Shown: positions 1 to 9,000 of the stretch, in pieces
Layout of the letters: each line of letters starts with the position of its first letter
Numbering within the stretch: position 1 is the first letter of the stretch
DNA from: Thinopyrum elongatum
Lineage: Eukaryota; Streptophyta; Magnoliopsida; Poales; Poaceae
Length of the DNA stretch: 64,000 bases
Direction of reading: 5' to 3'
Assembly (NCBI GenBank): GCA_011799875.1
Contig: CM022300.1
Coordinates: 169,711,837-169,775,836 of the forward strand
The notes under the pieces: generated by a model
The model's input: the letters and a program-made list of their open reading frames with translations, nothing else
What the model was told of the DNA's origin: nothing
Database searches by the model: none
Position numbers and translations under genes: made by a program

Positions 1-58
1 GAATCAGGATGACCCACCCCGTGGGAATAACCCGCCCCTTACTCATGCTCAATCGATT

Positions 59-1215
59 GTGGATGATGCCAGAGCTCGCCGAGAGGCGGAGGCCACAGCG
101 GCGGCTCAACTGGGTGCTTATCAGCAGCCTCCGTTGACCCCTTTGGCGTCAGTAGGGGCTAGTGTGATTTCTAGGTCGGTTGGGGTACCTTGTTTAGTAC
201 CAGCTTTACGTAATGAACGTCTGCCTAAGGATTTTAAGGGTCCTCGTGAGGTGGCTAACTACACAGCTGACCTCCCCCCTCAGGCTTGGATTGAGAGTTA
301 TGAGTTAGCCATGGAGATGATGGATGTCACTGATGATGTATGTGCTAAGTACTTTACTATGATGTTGGATTGACCAGCCCGAACCTGGTTAAAAGGATTG
401 CCTGCTAATTCCATCAGTTCATGGGCAGAATTGAAAGTGCGGTTCATTCAAAACATTAAAGGGACATGCAAGCAGCCTCTGACGATTATCAATCTTGATA
501 ACTGCATGCAGCGTGAGGATGAGTCGGCCCATCATTGGGTCAGCAGGTCTCTACTATTATTCACTCATCAGATAGCATTGCGGCGGGTCAGGAGGTTCTA
601 GTTTTGGAGAAGAACTGTCACTTTACCCCCCTTAAGCAGAAGCTTGGGCAACTTAAACGTCATTGTAATGACATGGGTGAGCTTATGGCGGCTCTCACTA
701 AATACGCCGACTCTGATACCACTAAGGACCCTGGATCTGATGAGGAGAAATCAAACAAGGGCAAGAAATGTGGTAATGGTAAGGGTCAGCAGTAGAATAT
801 GGCAGGACCCAATGGAAACAACCAGGGTAACAGTGGTAAGCGCAGACAACCCGAGGGCGGGTCAGATCTCGTAGCTAACCCCAACACTGGATATAAAAAC
901 CAGCGCCGTAACGGTAACGGTAAGCCATCCTTTGGAGGAAAAAACTTTAATATAGAGGCAATGATGAATGAACCTTGCCCAAAACACAGTCTGCCTAATA
1001 AGCCGGCGACTCATGCCTGGAAGGACTATTTTATCATGCGAGAGTATAGGAATTACAATTTTAATCAAAATCATGGTAACAATAATGACCCGCCCGGCGG
1101 GTTAGGATCCGGTTCACAGGGGCCCGGCTTTGGTGGCGGTAGTTCAAATTCTGGTTATCAAGGACAGGGCAGTCAGGGTGGTTATAACCAACAATCCGGT
1201 CAAGGTAAACGGTAG
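59..1215 (+). pseudogene. Gypsy-1 gag remnant
   Basis: This is the capsid/nucleocapsid region, broken into at least four frames (59-373, 398-601, 535-795, 799-1215). The first piece contains the plant retrotransposon gag core: KDFKGPREVANYTADLPPQ, a Trp, and an acidic helix ending YFTMMLD. The next piece continues it (PANSISSWAELKVRFIQN). The last piece is Gly/Asn/Gln-rich and carries a CPKH...HAWKDYF motif, a zinc-knuckle-like signature whose final Cys is Tyr here and also in Gypsy-2. The same protein is seen on the minus strand at 36.3-38.9 kb. The frame breaks mean no full Gag can be made. Confidence 0.8.
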
Positions 1216-1364
1216 CACGATAATCAGTCAGGATATCAGAGTAATCCAAAACAACTCAATAGTGGCCAGTATCATGTTTTCACCACAAGTCTTTGCAAGC
1301 GAGATCAGAAGGTTCATAAGCGCGCAGTCAATACAATTGAGCCAGCGGCGCCTCAATACTTGCG

Positions 1365-2149
1365 GTGGTCAGAGTATCCAATCACATGGAGTCAGGAGGA
1401 TCACCCGCCCTGGTTGAGAATCCGGGTCATCTGGCATTCGTGGTAGCCCCTCAGGTCAGGGGTTATAAATTCACTAAAGTAGTCATGGATGGTGGCAGCA
1501 GTATCAACATCCTGTATTATGACACCTTTCGCCGGATGAACTTAACTGACAAGGATCTTAACCCGTCTTCTACAGTTTTCCATGGTGTGGTGCCTGTAAG
1601 TCGGCGTATCCTGTCGGAAAGATTGCCCTGGAAGTTGCTTTTGGTGATGACTATGACTATAGAGCAGAGATGCTATGGTTTGAAGTGGTCAAGATCAAGA
1701 GTCCGTATCATGCCTTGTTTGGGCGGCCGGCTTATGCCAAATTTATGGCTCGACCTTGTTATGTTTATTTACAGCTTAAGATGCTAGGGCATAAGGGCAC
1801 TATTATGGTCCATGGTGATTGGAAAATTGCTTTGGAGTGTGAGGAAGGAGATGCAGCTTATGCAGAGTTAGCTTGTGCTACTGAGGAGCTTAAGTTGTAC
1901 AAGGATAATGTTGACCCGACCGATATGACCCCCTTGAAGAAACCCACCACTGAGCAAGACCCTTTGTTGAAATTTAAGTCGGCTAATGATACTAAGCAGG
2001 TTGACTTTGTCCCTAGCGACTCATCTCAGCAGTTCACAGTGAGGGCTAATATGGATCCTAAACAGGAAAGCATGCACATCGAGTTCATCTATGAGAATCG
2101 CGACATCTTCACATGGAAACCTTCTGATATGTCGGGTGTACCGAGATAA
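1365..2149 (+). pseudogene. Gypsy-1 aspartic protease and protease-RT linker (frameshifted)
   Basis: The retropepsin active site reads VVMDGGSSINILYYDTF, the D-G-G-S form usual in plant Ty3/gypsy proteases, preceded by a strand (LAFVVAPQVRGYKFTK) typical of the fold. The frame changes near 1,640-1,680. The distal part (1,670-2,149) continues with YHALFGRPAYAKFMARPCYVYLQLKM, followed by an acidic linker to RT. Gypsy-2 has the same protein at 35,534-36,273. The active-site Asp is kept, but the frameshift and the stop before RT (2,147-2,149) make this a pseudogene. Confidence 0.8.
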
Positions 2150-2170
2150 TTCGCTGAGCACACTCTTAAT

Positions 2171-2688
2171 GTGGATCCTAAGTTTAAGCCGGTCAAGGAA
2201 TTCCATCGTCGTTTCAATGAAGAGCGACGTAAGGCTATTGGAGAGGAGGTAGCCCGGCTCTTAGCAGCTGGGTTTATTGTGGAAGTCTTTCACCCTGAGT
2301 GGTTGGCTAACCCTGTGCTTGTACTCAAGAAGAATGGCACATGGCGTATGTGTGTTGACTACACAAATCTGAACAAGGCTTGTCTAGCTGATCCGTTTGC
2401 TCTCCCCCGTATTGACCAGATCATTGATGCAATGGCGGGTTGGGAGAGTTTATGGTTCCTAGACGCTTATTCTGGTTATCATCGAATCAAGATGGTGGTT
2501 AAAGACCAAGAGAAGACGGCTTTCATCACGCCTTTTGGTGCTTTTTGCTGTGTTTCTATGCCTTTTGGGCTCAAAAGTGCTGAGGCGACTTATCAACGCT
2601 GTGTTCAGAATTTTTTTTCACAATCAGATTGGGCGCAATTTGCATGCTTATGTGGATGCTATTGTGGTCAAGTCTAGAAAGAAGGAGA
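2171..2688 (+). pseudogene. Gypsy-1 reverse transcriptase, 5' part (cut by CACTA-1, YVDD mutated)
   Basis: RT fingers and palm motifs are present in order: primer-grip region LLAAGFIVEVFHPEWLANPV, then MCVDYTNLNKAC, FALPRIDQIIDA, SLWFLDAYSGYHRIKM (first catalytic Asp), TPFGAFCCVSMPFGLKSAEATYQR. The catalytic box at about 2,649-2,663 reads Y-V-D-A instead of Y-V-D-D (codon GCT; the Gypsy-2 copy has GAT), with a local frame change just before it. Two bases after the next motif (VVKSRKKE) the CACTA-1 element begins. The reading frame resumes at 6,448, directly after the 3 bp target duplication. Confidence 0.9.
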
Positions 2689-2703
2689 CACTACTGGAAT
2701 CAG

Positions 2704-2962
2704 CTTCTTTGCCGTCCGCCATGGCGGACGGCAAAGGCATGGATCACGGACGGCAAACTTCTTTGCCGTCCGCCAGCAGACGGCAAAATGTCCGGCTGAA
2801 CGAGCCACGGCAAAGGGCACTTTGCCGTCTGCTGGCGGATGGCAAAGTGCTTGCAGCCTTTGCCGTCTGCTGGCGGACGGCAAAGGGCATGGCTCTTTGC
2901 CGTCTGCTGGCAGATGGCAAAGGCTGCAGGCTCTTTGCCATCTGCTGGCAGATGGCAAAGAG
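2704..2962. repeat. CACTA-1 left subterminal palindromic repeats
   Basis: About six copies of an imperfect palindrome of ~27-31 bp lie here. Each reads CTTTGCCGTC, a short centre such as TGCTGGC, then the reverse complement GACGGCAAAG. Approximate starts are 2,706, 2,761, 2,820, 2,859, 2,895 and 2,934. In En/Spm elements, subterminal repeats bind the TNPA-type protein during transposition; that role is inferred here. Confidence 0.9.
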
Positions 2963-3020
2963 ACCAAATAGGCATTAATTCTGTTTCTTCTTATATCAAT
3001 TCATTTTCACAGAAAATCAA

Positions 3021-3052
<32 letters not shown>
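3021..3052. repeat. (AC)n(AT)n compound microsatellite
   Basis: A run of AC dinucleotides passes directly into a run of AT dinucleotides inside CACTA-1. No function is seen. Confidence 0.95.
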
Positions 3053-3611
3053 GACCGATATAGCATATCCAACACATGTTACCAATAGTAGCAAGTTTCA
3101 TCCATACATATACATAGTTTCATCAATATTACACAGTTTCATCCATAGTAGCAAGTTTCACAAAGTCAAAACAAAAACTAAAGACAAGCACTCCATATCT
3201 GAAATTACAAGAAATGACCTAAAACTAAATATCTATTTTCCTAAAAACTATCTTATTACTAAAATCTTCTCTGGATCTTCTTCTTTTCTTCCAACCTGCA
3301 TAACAAAAACACTAAGAAAGAGAGAATGGGTTTGGAGTAGAAATGTAGCATTTCACTTGGTGAAATGCAATGCTGTAGGAGCCAGCACTTGAGATCAACA
3401 CCAGGAAGTACTAAATTTTGAGAGATATCCAGATCCTACAGTAGTACATTAAGAGCAAATTTTGTCGCTTGAGATATTCGACGTAAAACAGGGCAAGGGG
3501 CAGGAAGTGGACTTCAAGACAAATAATTTTCTTTCATTATTTAAGACAGAATCACACAAGCAACTAATACTGGGACCACATGGGACGTGCTGCATTGATG
3601 GTTTTAAATAC
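3053..3611. other. CACTA-1 internal spacer, no recognised gene
   Basis: AT-rich sequence with scattered copies of a GTTTCATCCATA-like word (3,090-3,170) and a perfect 9 bp inverted repeat, GCATTTCAC/GTGAAATGC, near 3,349-3,369. The minus strand may continue the intron or 3' region of the captured RING gene, but I could not recognise its next exon. Confidence 0.5.
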
Positions 3612-4307
3612 CTTTGCTGTTTTTGTAGTACATGAGCAGCACACACTTGACCACCAGAGCAGCTTGCCGGACCATTGTACCTGTGGAGCACAAAACAGAA
3701 GTCAGCCTTGATTAGAAATTTTTAGGAGAGCAGTGCTAGTTTAAGAGTTATGAACAGATAGAAATGGTGCATAAATTCCTATGATTCAACAAACATAAGT
3801 TATTTCCAAGTGAAACACGGGGCAATGTTATCCACTTCAAAACAAAACAGAACACATAGGTACACACATCATCTAGTTTTTCCACAAATGAGTTACTGAT
3901 TGAGTTCAAGAAATGACCAAGGGCCTAATTGGTTCACAGGACCTAAAAACTCATAAATAGGAAAATCACTGGGTTGCAATGTCATGCCCTCTCTTGATAC
4001 AATATGATCGACAGGATGTTTGAGTGCATCATAGAAAACCATAGGAGTTTTTCAAGGCCTCATATTACAATCATATGGAATAATTTGAAGCAGAGAGGCC
4101 CCAAAAGGGGAAATCATGCTGTGTGGGAAAAGAGAATACCATTCACCGCAATGAAAAATACAGCATGCCAGAATGGTGGTATGTCTTTTGGAGGAAGCAT
4201 CACCAAAGGTCTAACAAGGTCATCATTCCTGTACCACCAGCAGACTCCAAACACGTGAATGGTGAATACTACTACAATCCCGATAAGCATTGGCATTTTC
4301 CTCTCCC
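3612..4307 (-). pseudogene. Captured fragment of an RNFT1-like multi-pass RING E3 ligase gene (two exons plus intron)
   Basis: Two minus-strand exons with consensus splice borders are visible. The exon at 4,307-4,140 encodes a membrane stretch, [20 protein letters not shown], then [17 protein letters not shown] and [15 protein letters not shown]. It is preceded by TTTCAAG and followed by GTATTC. The exon at 3,680-3,612 encodes TMVRQAALVVKCVLLMYY and KNSK, preceded by CTCCACAG and followed by GTATTT. Joining them keeps the frame across a split Gly codon. From memory this matches plant RNFT1/At5g01960-type proteins (multi-pass membrane protein with a C-terminal RING); the RING itself is absent, as is the N-terminus. 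It is a transduplicated fragment inside CACTA-1, not a working gene. Assignment to this family is by recall, not by search. Confidence 0.65.
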
Positions 4308-5226
4308 CTTGAAATAAGAAAATAAAGTGCAAAATTCGGCATGTCAGAAGAACATATATTGTACCCACTGTATGAAGGTCGGATGCTGTTTTTCGCAGAT
4401 GTCCATTTCAGTTCACCGGCAATTTCTCAAAACATGACAACAAACAAATTAACTTGAATTCTTGGCACCGTATGGTGTTTAGACAAGTCTGAATACATGG
4501 GTGAGGTGATTTAACAAATCTACTCAACAACAGGGGCAGCACCAGCACAACTGGCCAATTGCAGTGTTGAGAAACCATGAAAAACATCTGATCCCACACG
4601 ACACAGCAAAGATATGTCAATAGTTACTACCACTAGCAACATTCAGGTCCTAATCCAGATGTTATGTTTCTACCTAACAAAACTGCAAACTCTCCCTCTT
4701 CATTTATCATTTTTGCAGATTCGACGAGTACTTGTTCACACCATCTACATTCCCATTCTTCCCTAACAGATCAGGTAATAACCGACCATACACGGAGCTC
4801 CGCTGAAAGCAGAACTAAAGCCCATAAACGAATCACTACGACATTTCCTTTACAGGAAGCAATGGCATGCAGTGTATGGTCCAGCCAATATCTGAAAGAA
4901 CAAAAGGAAACAACAATGCAGCGCAAACGGCATGCTTCCTTCAGTCACTGTCAACCCCATGTCCAACAAGTGTGAGTTCAGCGCCGCATCATTTCCAGAC
5001 GAAAGCGCAGCTCGGAAAGCGGGCAGGCATTGCACCGAAAAGTACAGACATAATTCACCCAAAAAGGTGAGGCGATACGGGATGGTTGGATCCCACAAGA
5101 TTCTAGTCTCTACATACACATGACATTGTGCATGCGGGAGCGGGTGCAGGAACGAATGAACCATGGCGACAGCAGGGCTACGATGAATGTTGAAGGGGAG
5201 GCAGAGTGGGCAGTGGTGGTGGTTAC
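4308..5226. other. CACTA-1 internal sequence between the two captured gene fragments
   Basis: No convincing exon is seen. On the minus strand the part next to 5,226 should be intron 2 of the captured prolyl 4-hydroxylase, since it starts with a GTAACC donor. A short stretch near 4,380-4,405 weakly resembles the exon that normally precedes the first RING-gene exon, but it is not in a clean frame. The junction between the two captured loci lies somewhere in this interval and cannot be placed by eye. Confidence 0.4.
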
Positions 5227-5669
5227 CAGGAAGTTGTGGTAGACGAACGCCCTGGACTCCAAAGCGATGACCTCCGTCCACTGTGCGCCGCGCTCGCCCA
5301 ACCCGTCGCTGCACCCACCCGACGAACAAGGGATCAGATCAGCCGGCGTCGGATTGAAGCAAATCTGGAGAGAGACGGGTGCATCGGAACCACTCACTGA
5401 CTCATTCACCTGAGGTCGCGGCGGGCGCGGTTGCGCGCGGCGCGGGAGGAGCCGCCGGAGGATTCGGACTCTGCGGCCCCGCCGTCGCCAGAGGACTCGG
5501 TCTCGGCGCCAGTGGTGGGGAGGGCCGGTGAGGAGACGGGGAGCGAGAAGACGCCGAAAGCGATGAGGGCGAGGAGGAAGGCGGAGGCGAGGAGCAGCAC
5601 GGCGAGCGCGAGCGCGTACGGCGTGGCCCGGCCCGTGCGCCCTGAGCAGAAGACCCGCCACGGCGCCAT
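5227..5669 (-). pseudogene. Captured 5' fragment of a prolyl 4-hydroxylase gene (exons 1-2)
   Basis: Exon 1 (5,669-5,410) starts MAPWRVFCSGRTGRATPYAL, continues with a single membrane anchor (ALAVLLLASAFLLALIAFGV), then an acidic Ser-rich stem ending SSRAARNRARRDL. This is the type II membrane layout of plant P4H. It ends at donor CAG/GTGAAT. Exon 2 (5,308-5,227) follows acceptor GGGTGCAG and encodes GERGAQWTEVIALESRAFVY then HNFL, the conserved start of the P4H catalytic domain, ending at donor CTG/GTAACC. Exon 1 leaves two bases and exon 2 is 82 bp, so together they end exactly on a codon. The iron- and 2-oxoglutarate-binding part of the enzyme (His-x-Asp...His, Lys) is absent. In working P4H genes the product modifies prolines of cell-wall proteins in the ER/Golgi; here only the anchor and the domain start remain, inside CACTA-1. 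Confidence 0.85.
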
Positions 5670-6127
5670 TGGACTAGGGAGGTGGATCTCCCCCCTGCCT
5701 GCGCGCGGGAGAGGAATGTGGCGCGGTGGAGGAGGCGGGGCGGCGGGGCAGAGCTGAGTCGCGCGCACGGCGGCTCTCGGTCAACGGTGAGTGTGTGTGG
5801 GTGGTGGCGGGGAATGGAAGGGAAGACGGCGGGGTGGGGCGGTCGAATCTGGTCGGAGGGGATGGAGGGTCGCGCGTGGTCGCAGGAGGAGGCGCGCGTC
5901 GGATCTGGTGGGAGGGGATGGAGGAGCGGGGCAAGGGGGTCACGTGGGTTTGCTGGGCGTCATCGAATCCCGTCGGAGCTCGCCGGAATCGGCCGCCATA
6001 GCTGCTCGCGCAAGGGAGAGACGAGTGGGAGAGATAGGGGTGGGGCGGAGAGAGGGGCAGAGAGAGAGGGGATAGGGATAGAAGAGGTGTGGGCAACGTT
6101 TTTTTTACCCGCAAAAAAATATAGCCC
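5670..6127. other. GC-rich sequence upstream of the captured prolyl 4-hydroxylase
   Basis: Very GC-rich and purine-biased on the + strand. On the minus strand it lies directly 5' of the P4H start codon and is probably captured 5' UTR and promoter. Long open frames on both strands here follow from base composition and look like no known protein. Confidence 0.5.
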
Positions 6128-6430
6128 CCTCTTTGCCGTCTGCCAGCAAATGGCAAAGAATATTTGCTGTCTGCCAGTAGACGGCAAAGAGGGGGGATGG
6201 ACCATTGCAGTGTACTGGCATCAAGTGGACCCCACCAGCACCTCTTTGCCGTCCGCTGGCAGATGGCAAAGATTCTTTGCCATCTGCCAGCAGACGGCAA
6301 AGAAATGACAGATGGCAAAGACCTTCTTTGTCGTCTGCCAGTTCTTTGTCGTCTGCTGTTTGGTAGCTGATGGCAAAGACCTTCTTTGCCATCTGCTAGC
6401 AGACGGCAAAGAACTGGCAGACGGCAAATT
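6128..6430. repeat. CACTA-1 right subterminal palindromic repeats
   Basis: The same TTTGCCGTC...GACGGCAAA palindromes as on the left, at about 6,130, 6,160, 6,242, 6,273 and 6,385. Half-copies with a TTTGTCGTC variant lie at 6,328-6,360. Confidence 0.9.
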
Positions 6431-6447
6431 CCCTGATTCCAGTAGTG

Positions 6448-7260
6448 AGACTCTCTTGGATGATCTGAAGGAGACTTTTCACAATCTCCGGGTCTATAAA
6501 ATGATGCTTAACCCAACCAAGTGTGTTTTTGGTGTGCCTGCAGGTAAACTATTGGGATTTCTGGTCTCAGAAAGGGGAATCGAAGCTAACCTGGAGAAGA
6601 TTAAGGCCATCACCTCCCTTTCTAAGCCGGCGTGTGTCAATGACGTCCAGCGTTTGGCGGGACGTATTGTAGCTTTGAGCCGTTTGATAAGTCATCTGGG
6701 AGAGAAGGCAATACCCTTATATTAGATGATGAAGAAGACATATCACTTTGTCTGGAGTGATGCTGCTAATAAGGCGTTTGAGGCGCTCAAGAAACAGTTA
6801 GCTGAGCCGCCTGTCCTTGCTGCTCCTATTGAGAAAGAGCCTTTGCTCTTGTATGTGGCGGCTAATAGTAAGGCTGTTAGTGTGGCAGTTGTTGTGGAGC
6901 GCAAGGAGGCGGGTAAGGAGTACCCGGTTCAGCGGCTGGCTTATTATGTCAGTGAGGTGTTAATTGAGTCAAAGCAACGATATCCACATTGGAAGAAACT
7001 GGTGTATGGGGTGTTCATGGCCAGTTGAAAGCTGAAGCATTATTTTCTTGGCCATCCTATTATTGTGGTCAGTTCTGCTCCTTTAGGAGATATTATTCAA
7101 ACAGAGAAGCCATAAGCAGGGTTGCTAAGTGGGCAATGGAACTTGGACCTCATAATTTGAAGTATGTGCCAAGAACAGCCATCAAGTCTCAGGCTCCGGT
7201 GGATTTCATAAATGATTGGATAGAGTCGCAGACACCTGAGGAAAAACCTGACAACACCTA
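6448..7260 (+). pseudogene. Gypsy-1 RT 3' part and first RNase H
   Basis: The frame resumes directly after CACTA-1 with TLLDDLKETFHNLRVYKMML, then NPTKCVFGVPAGKLLGFLVS (RT thumb/connection). A TAG at 6,723-6,725 breaks it. From 6,726 the RNase H-type domain reads YHFVWSDAANKAFEALKKQL, PIEKEPLLLYVAANSKAVSV and YYVSEVLIESKQRYPHWKKL. It lacks the usual leading catalytic Asp (YVAANSK), as in other Tat-lineage elements where this domain is degenerate. A TGA at 7,026-7,028 and frame changes follow; KLKHYFLGHPI is still readable. Confidence 0.85.
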
Positions 7261-7860
7261 TTGGAAGGCTCGGGGGCTGGAGTTATTTTGACTTCCCCAC
7301 GAGGTGACAAATTTTGCTATGTTTTTAGGCTAATGTTTCCTTGTACCAACAATGCAGCTGAATATGAGGCTTTACTGCATGGCCTTCGTATGGCCAAAGA
7401 GATGAATTTAAGCCGGGTCAGGTGTCTGGGCGACTCAGACCTTGTGGCTCAGCAAGTCTCAGGCAAGTGGGACTCTAAAGACCCGCTCATGGCGGCTTAT
7501 CGCCGGGCGGTTGACATTATTGCTGGTCACTTCAAGGGTTATCAGGTGGATCACCTTGATCGACAGAAGAACGAGGTGGCTAATGCCTTAAGCCGGCTTG
7601 GCTCTCAACATAAGCCGGTGCCTCCTAATGTGTTCCTCGATGTCTTACACAATCCTTCTGTCAAGTTACCGTCTGAAGAAGACCTTGTTGTCCCTGACCC
7701 GGAGGCGCAGCTAGTGGCGGCTCTTCATGCTATTCCAGATTGCACTTTGCCTTATTTGCCTTATATGACCCAGGGCAAGTTACCCGAGGATGAAACTTGG
7801 GCTAGGAAAATAACGAGGAGGTCTAAGTCTATGACTATCATCAACGGCGAGTTACACTGA
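7261..7860 (+). pseudogene. Gypsy-1 second (archaeal-type) RNase H and linker
   Basis: GSGAGVILTSPRGDKFCYVF, TNNAAEYEALLHGLRMAKEM and CLGDSDLVAQQVSGKWDSKD give the DGS/E/D/D pattern of the archaeal-like RNase H, although the first DGS block lies across a frame break at about 7,255. YQVDHLDRQKNEVANALSRL ends the domain. A linker of about 80 residues leads to the integrase, and a TGA at 7,858-7,860 ends this open stretch. Presence of this extra RNase H places the element in the Tat lineage. Confidence 0.85.
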
Positions 7861-9000
7861 TGCAGTGTGACAGGCGTGTTCCAGCACTATGTTTCTCCTG
7901 AGGAAGGCTGTGAAATTTTATGAATGATTCATGACAGTGATTGTGGTCATTATGCCGGCTCAAAATCTTTGGTGGCTAAAGCTTTTCTTCATGGGTTTTA
8001 CTCATTGACGGCTCATGCTGACGTAGAGGATATTGTTAGCAAGTGTGATGGGTGTCAAAAGTTTGCTAGGCAAGCTCATGTGCCGGCTCAGGAATTGCGG
8101 ATGATCCCAATAACTTGGTCGTTTGCAGTCTGGGGGCTGGATATGGTTGGACCTTTCAAGAGATCCAAAGATAAAAAGACCCACCTTTTGGTGGCGGTTG
8201 ACAAGTTTACCAAGTGGGTTGAGGCAGAGCCTGTTAGCAATTGTGAAGCCACAACTGCAATTCAGTTTGTGAAAAAGCTGATCTTTCGCTTTGGTTATCC
8301 TCATAGTATCATCACTGATAATGGTACTAATCTCTCTAAGGGGGCAATGAAGGAGTTCTGCAATAGAGAGCATATTCGTCTTGATGTTTCTTCAGTGGCT
8401 CATCCGCAGTCTAATGGTCAAGCAGAACGAGCTAACCAGGAAATTTTGAGATGTATCAAGCCCCGGTTCATGGTTCCTTTGAACCAAACACCGGGTTGTT
8501 GGGTTGAAGAACTGTCGTCAGTGCTTTGGAGTATCAATACCACCCCCAACAGGTCAACAGGCTATACGTATTTCTTTATGGTCTATGGTGCAGAGGCGGT
8601 TCTCCCAAGTGATATCTGTCATGACTCGCCTAGAGTGGCGGCTTATGTTGAAGCTGATAATGAGACGACATGTCAGAACGCACTTGATGTTTTGGATGAA
8701 AAGCGTGACCTTGCGGCGGCTCGATCGTCGATATATCAGCAAGATCTACGTCGCTATCATAGACGTAGAGTTCAAAGCCATACCTTTCAAGAGGGCGACT
8801 TAGTGCTCCGTTTGATTCAAGACCAGACAGGGATGCATAAGCTTTTGCATCCTTGGGAAGGACCCTTTGTGATGAGCAAAAATCTCAATAACGGGTCTTA
8901 CCATCTCATTGCCATTCGAGAGAACAAGGAATCCCGCACGTCTGAGAAGGAGACCAATCGGCCGTGGAACATTGCTCATCTTCGGCCTTATTACACCTGA
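7861..9000 (+). pseudogene. Gypsy-1 integrase
   Basis: The zinc-binding head has CGHYAGSKSLVAKAF and ends CDGCQKFARQ. The catalytic core has WGLDMVGPFKRSKDKKTHLL (first Asp), FGYPHSIITDNGTNLSKGA (second Asp) and HPQSNGQAERANQEI (Glu), so the D,D35E triad is intact. The C-terminal part (YQQDLRRYHRRRVQSHTFQE, then GDLVLRLI, WEGPFVM) matches the usual post-core domain and ends IAHLRPYYT before TGA. From 7,924 the frame is open to the end (358 codons), but it is cut off from RT by upstream stops at 7,858 and about 7,919. Confidence 0.9.

Larger units (their letters stand above)
2689..6447. mobile_element. CACTA-1: non-autonomous CACTA (En/Spm) transposon carrying two host gene fragments
   Basis: Perfect 15 bp terminal inverted repeats, CACTACTGGAATCAG and its complement, sit at 2,689-2,703 and 6,433-6,447. 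A perfect 3 bp target duplication AGA flanks them (2,686-2,688 and 6,448-6,450), which is diagnostic for CACTA elements. Both ends hold palindromic subterminal repeats built on CTTTGCCGTC. No transposase sequence is seen in the 3,759 bp. The interior holds exons of a prolyl 4-hydroxylase and of an RNFT1-like RING ligase, both on the minus strand. The element interrupts the Gypsy-1 RT cleanly, so it inserted after Gypsy-1. Confidence 0.95.

Noticed and set aside
2704..2962. Regularly spaced palindromes resembling a CRISPR array
   Set aside because: Spacing is irregular, the repeats sit at both ends of a CACTA element with perfect terminal repeats, and the context is a plant genome.
2674..3054. 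Overlapping open frames on both strands rich in LPSASRRQRA/ADGKG peptides
   Set aside because: They are translations of the CACTA-1 subterminal palindromes; the same peptides appear in six frames and at the other end of the element.
5227..5669. A functional prolyl 4-hydroxylase gene
   Set aside because: Only the anchor and the start of the catalytic domain are present; the iron-binding residues are missing and the fragment is inside a transposon.
5431..6308. Long + strand frames over 5.4-6.3 kb
   Set aside because: GC-rich, purine-biased sequence antisense to the P4H exons and their upstream region; no known protein pattern.
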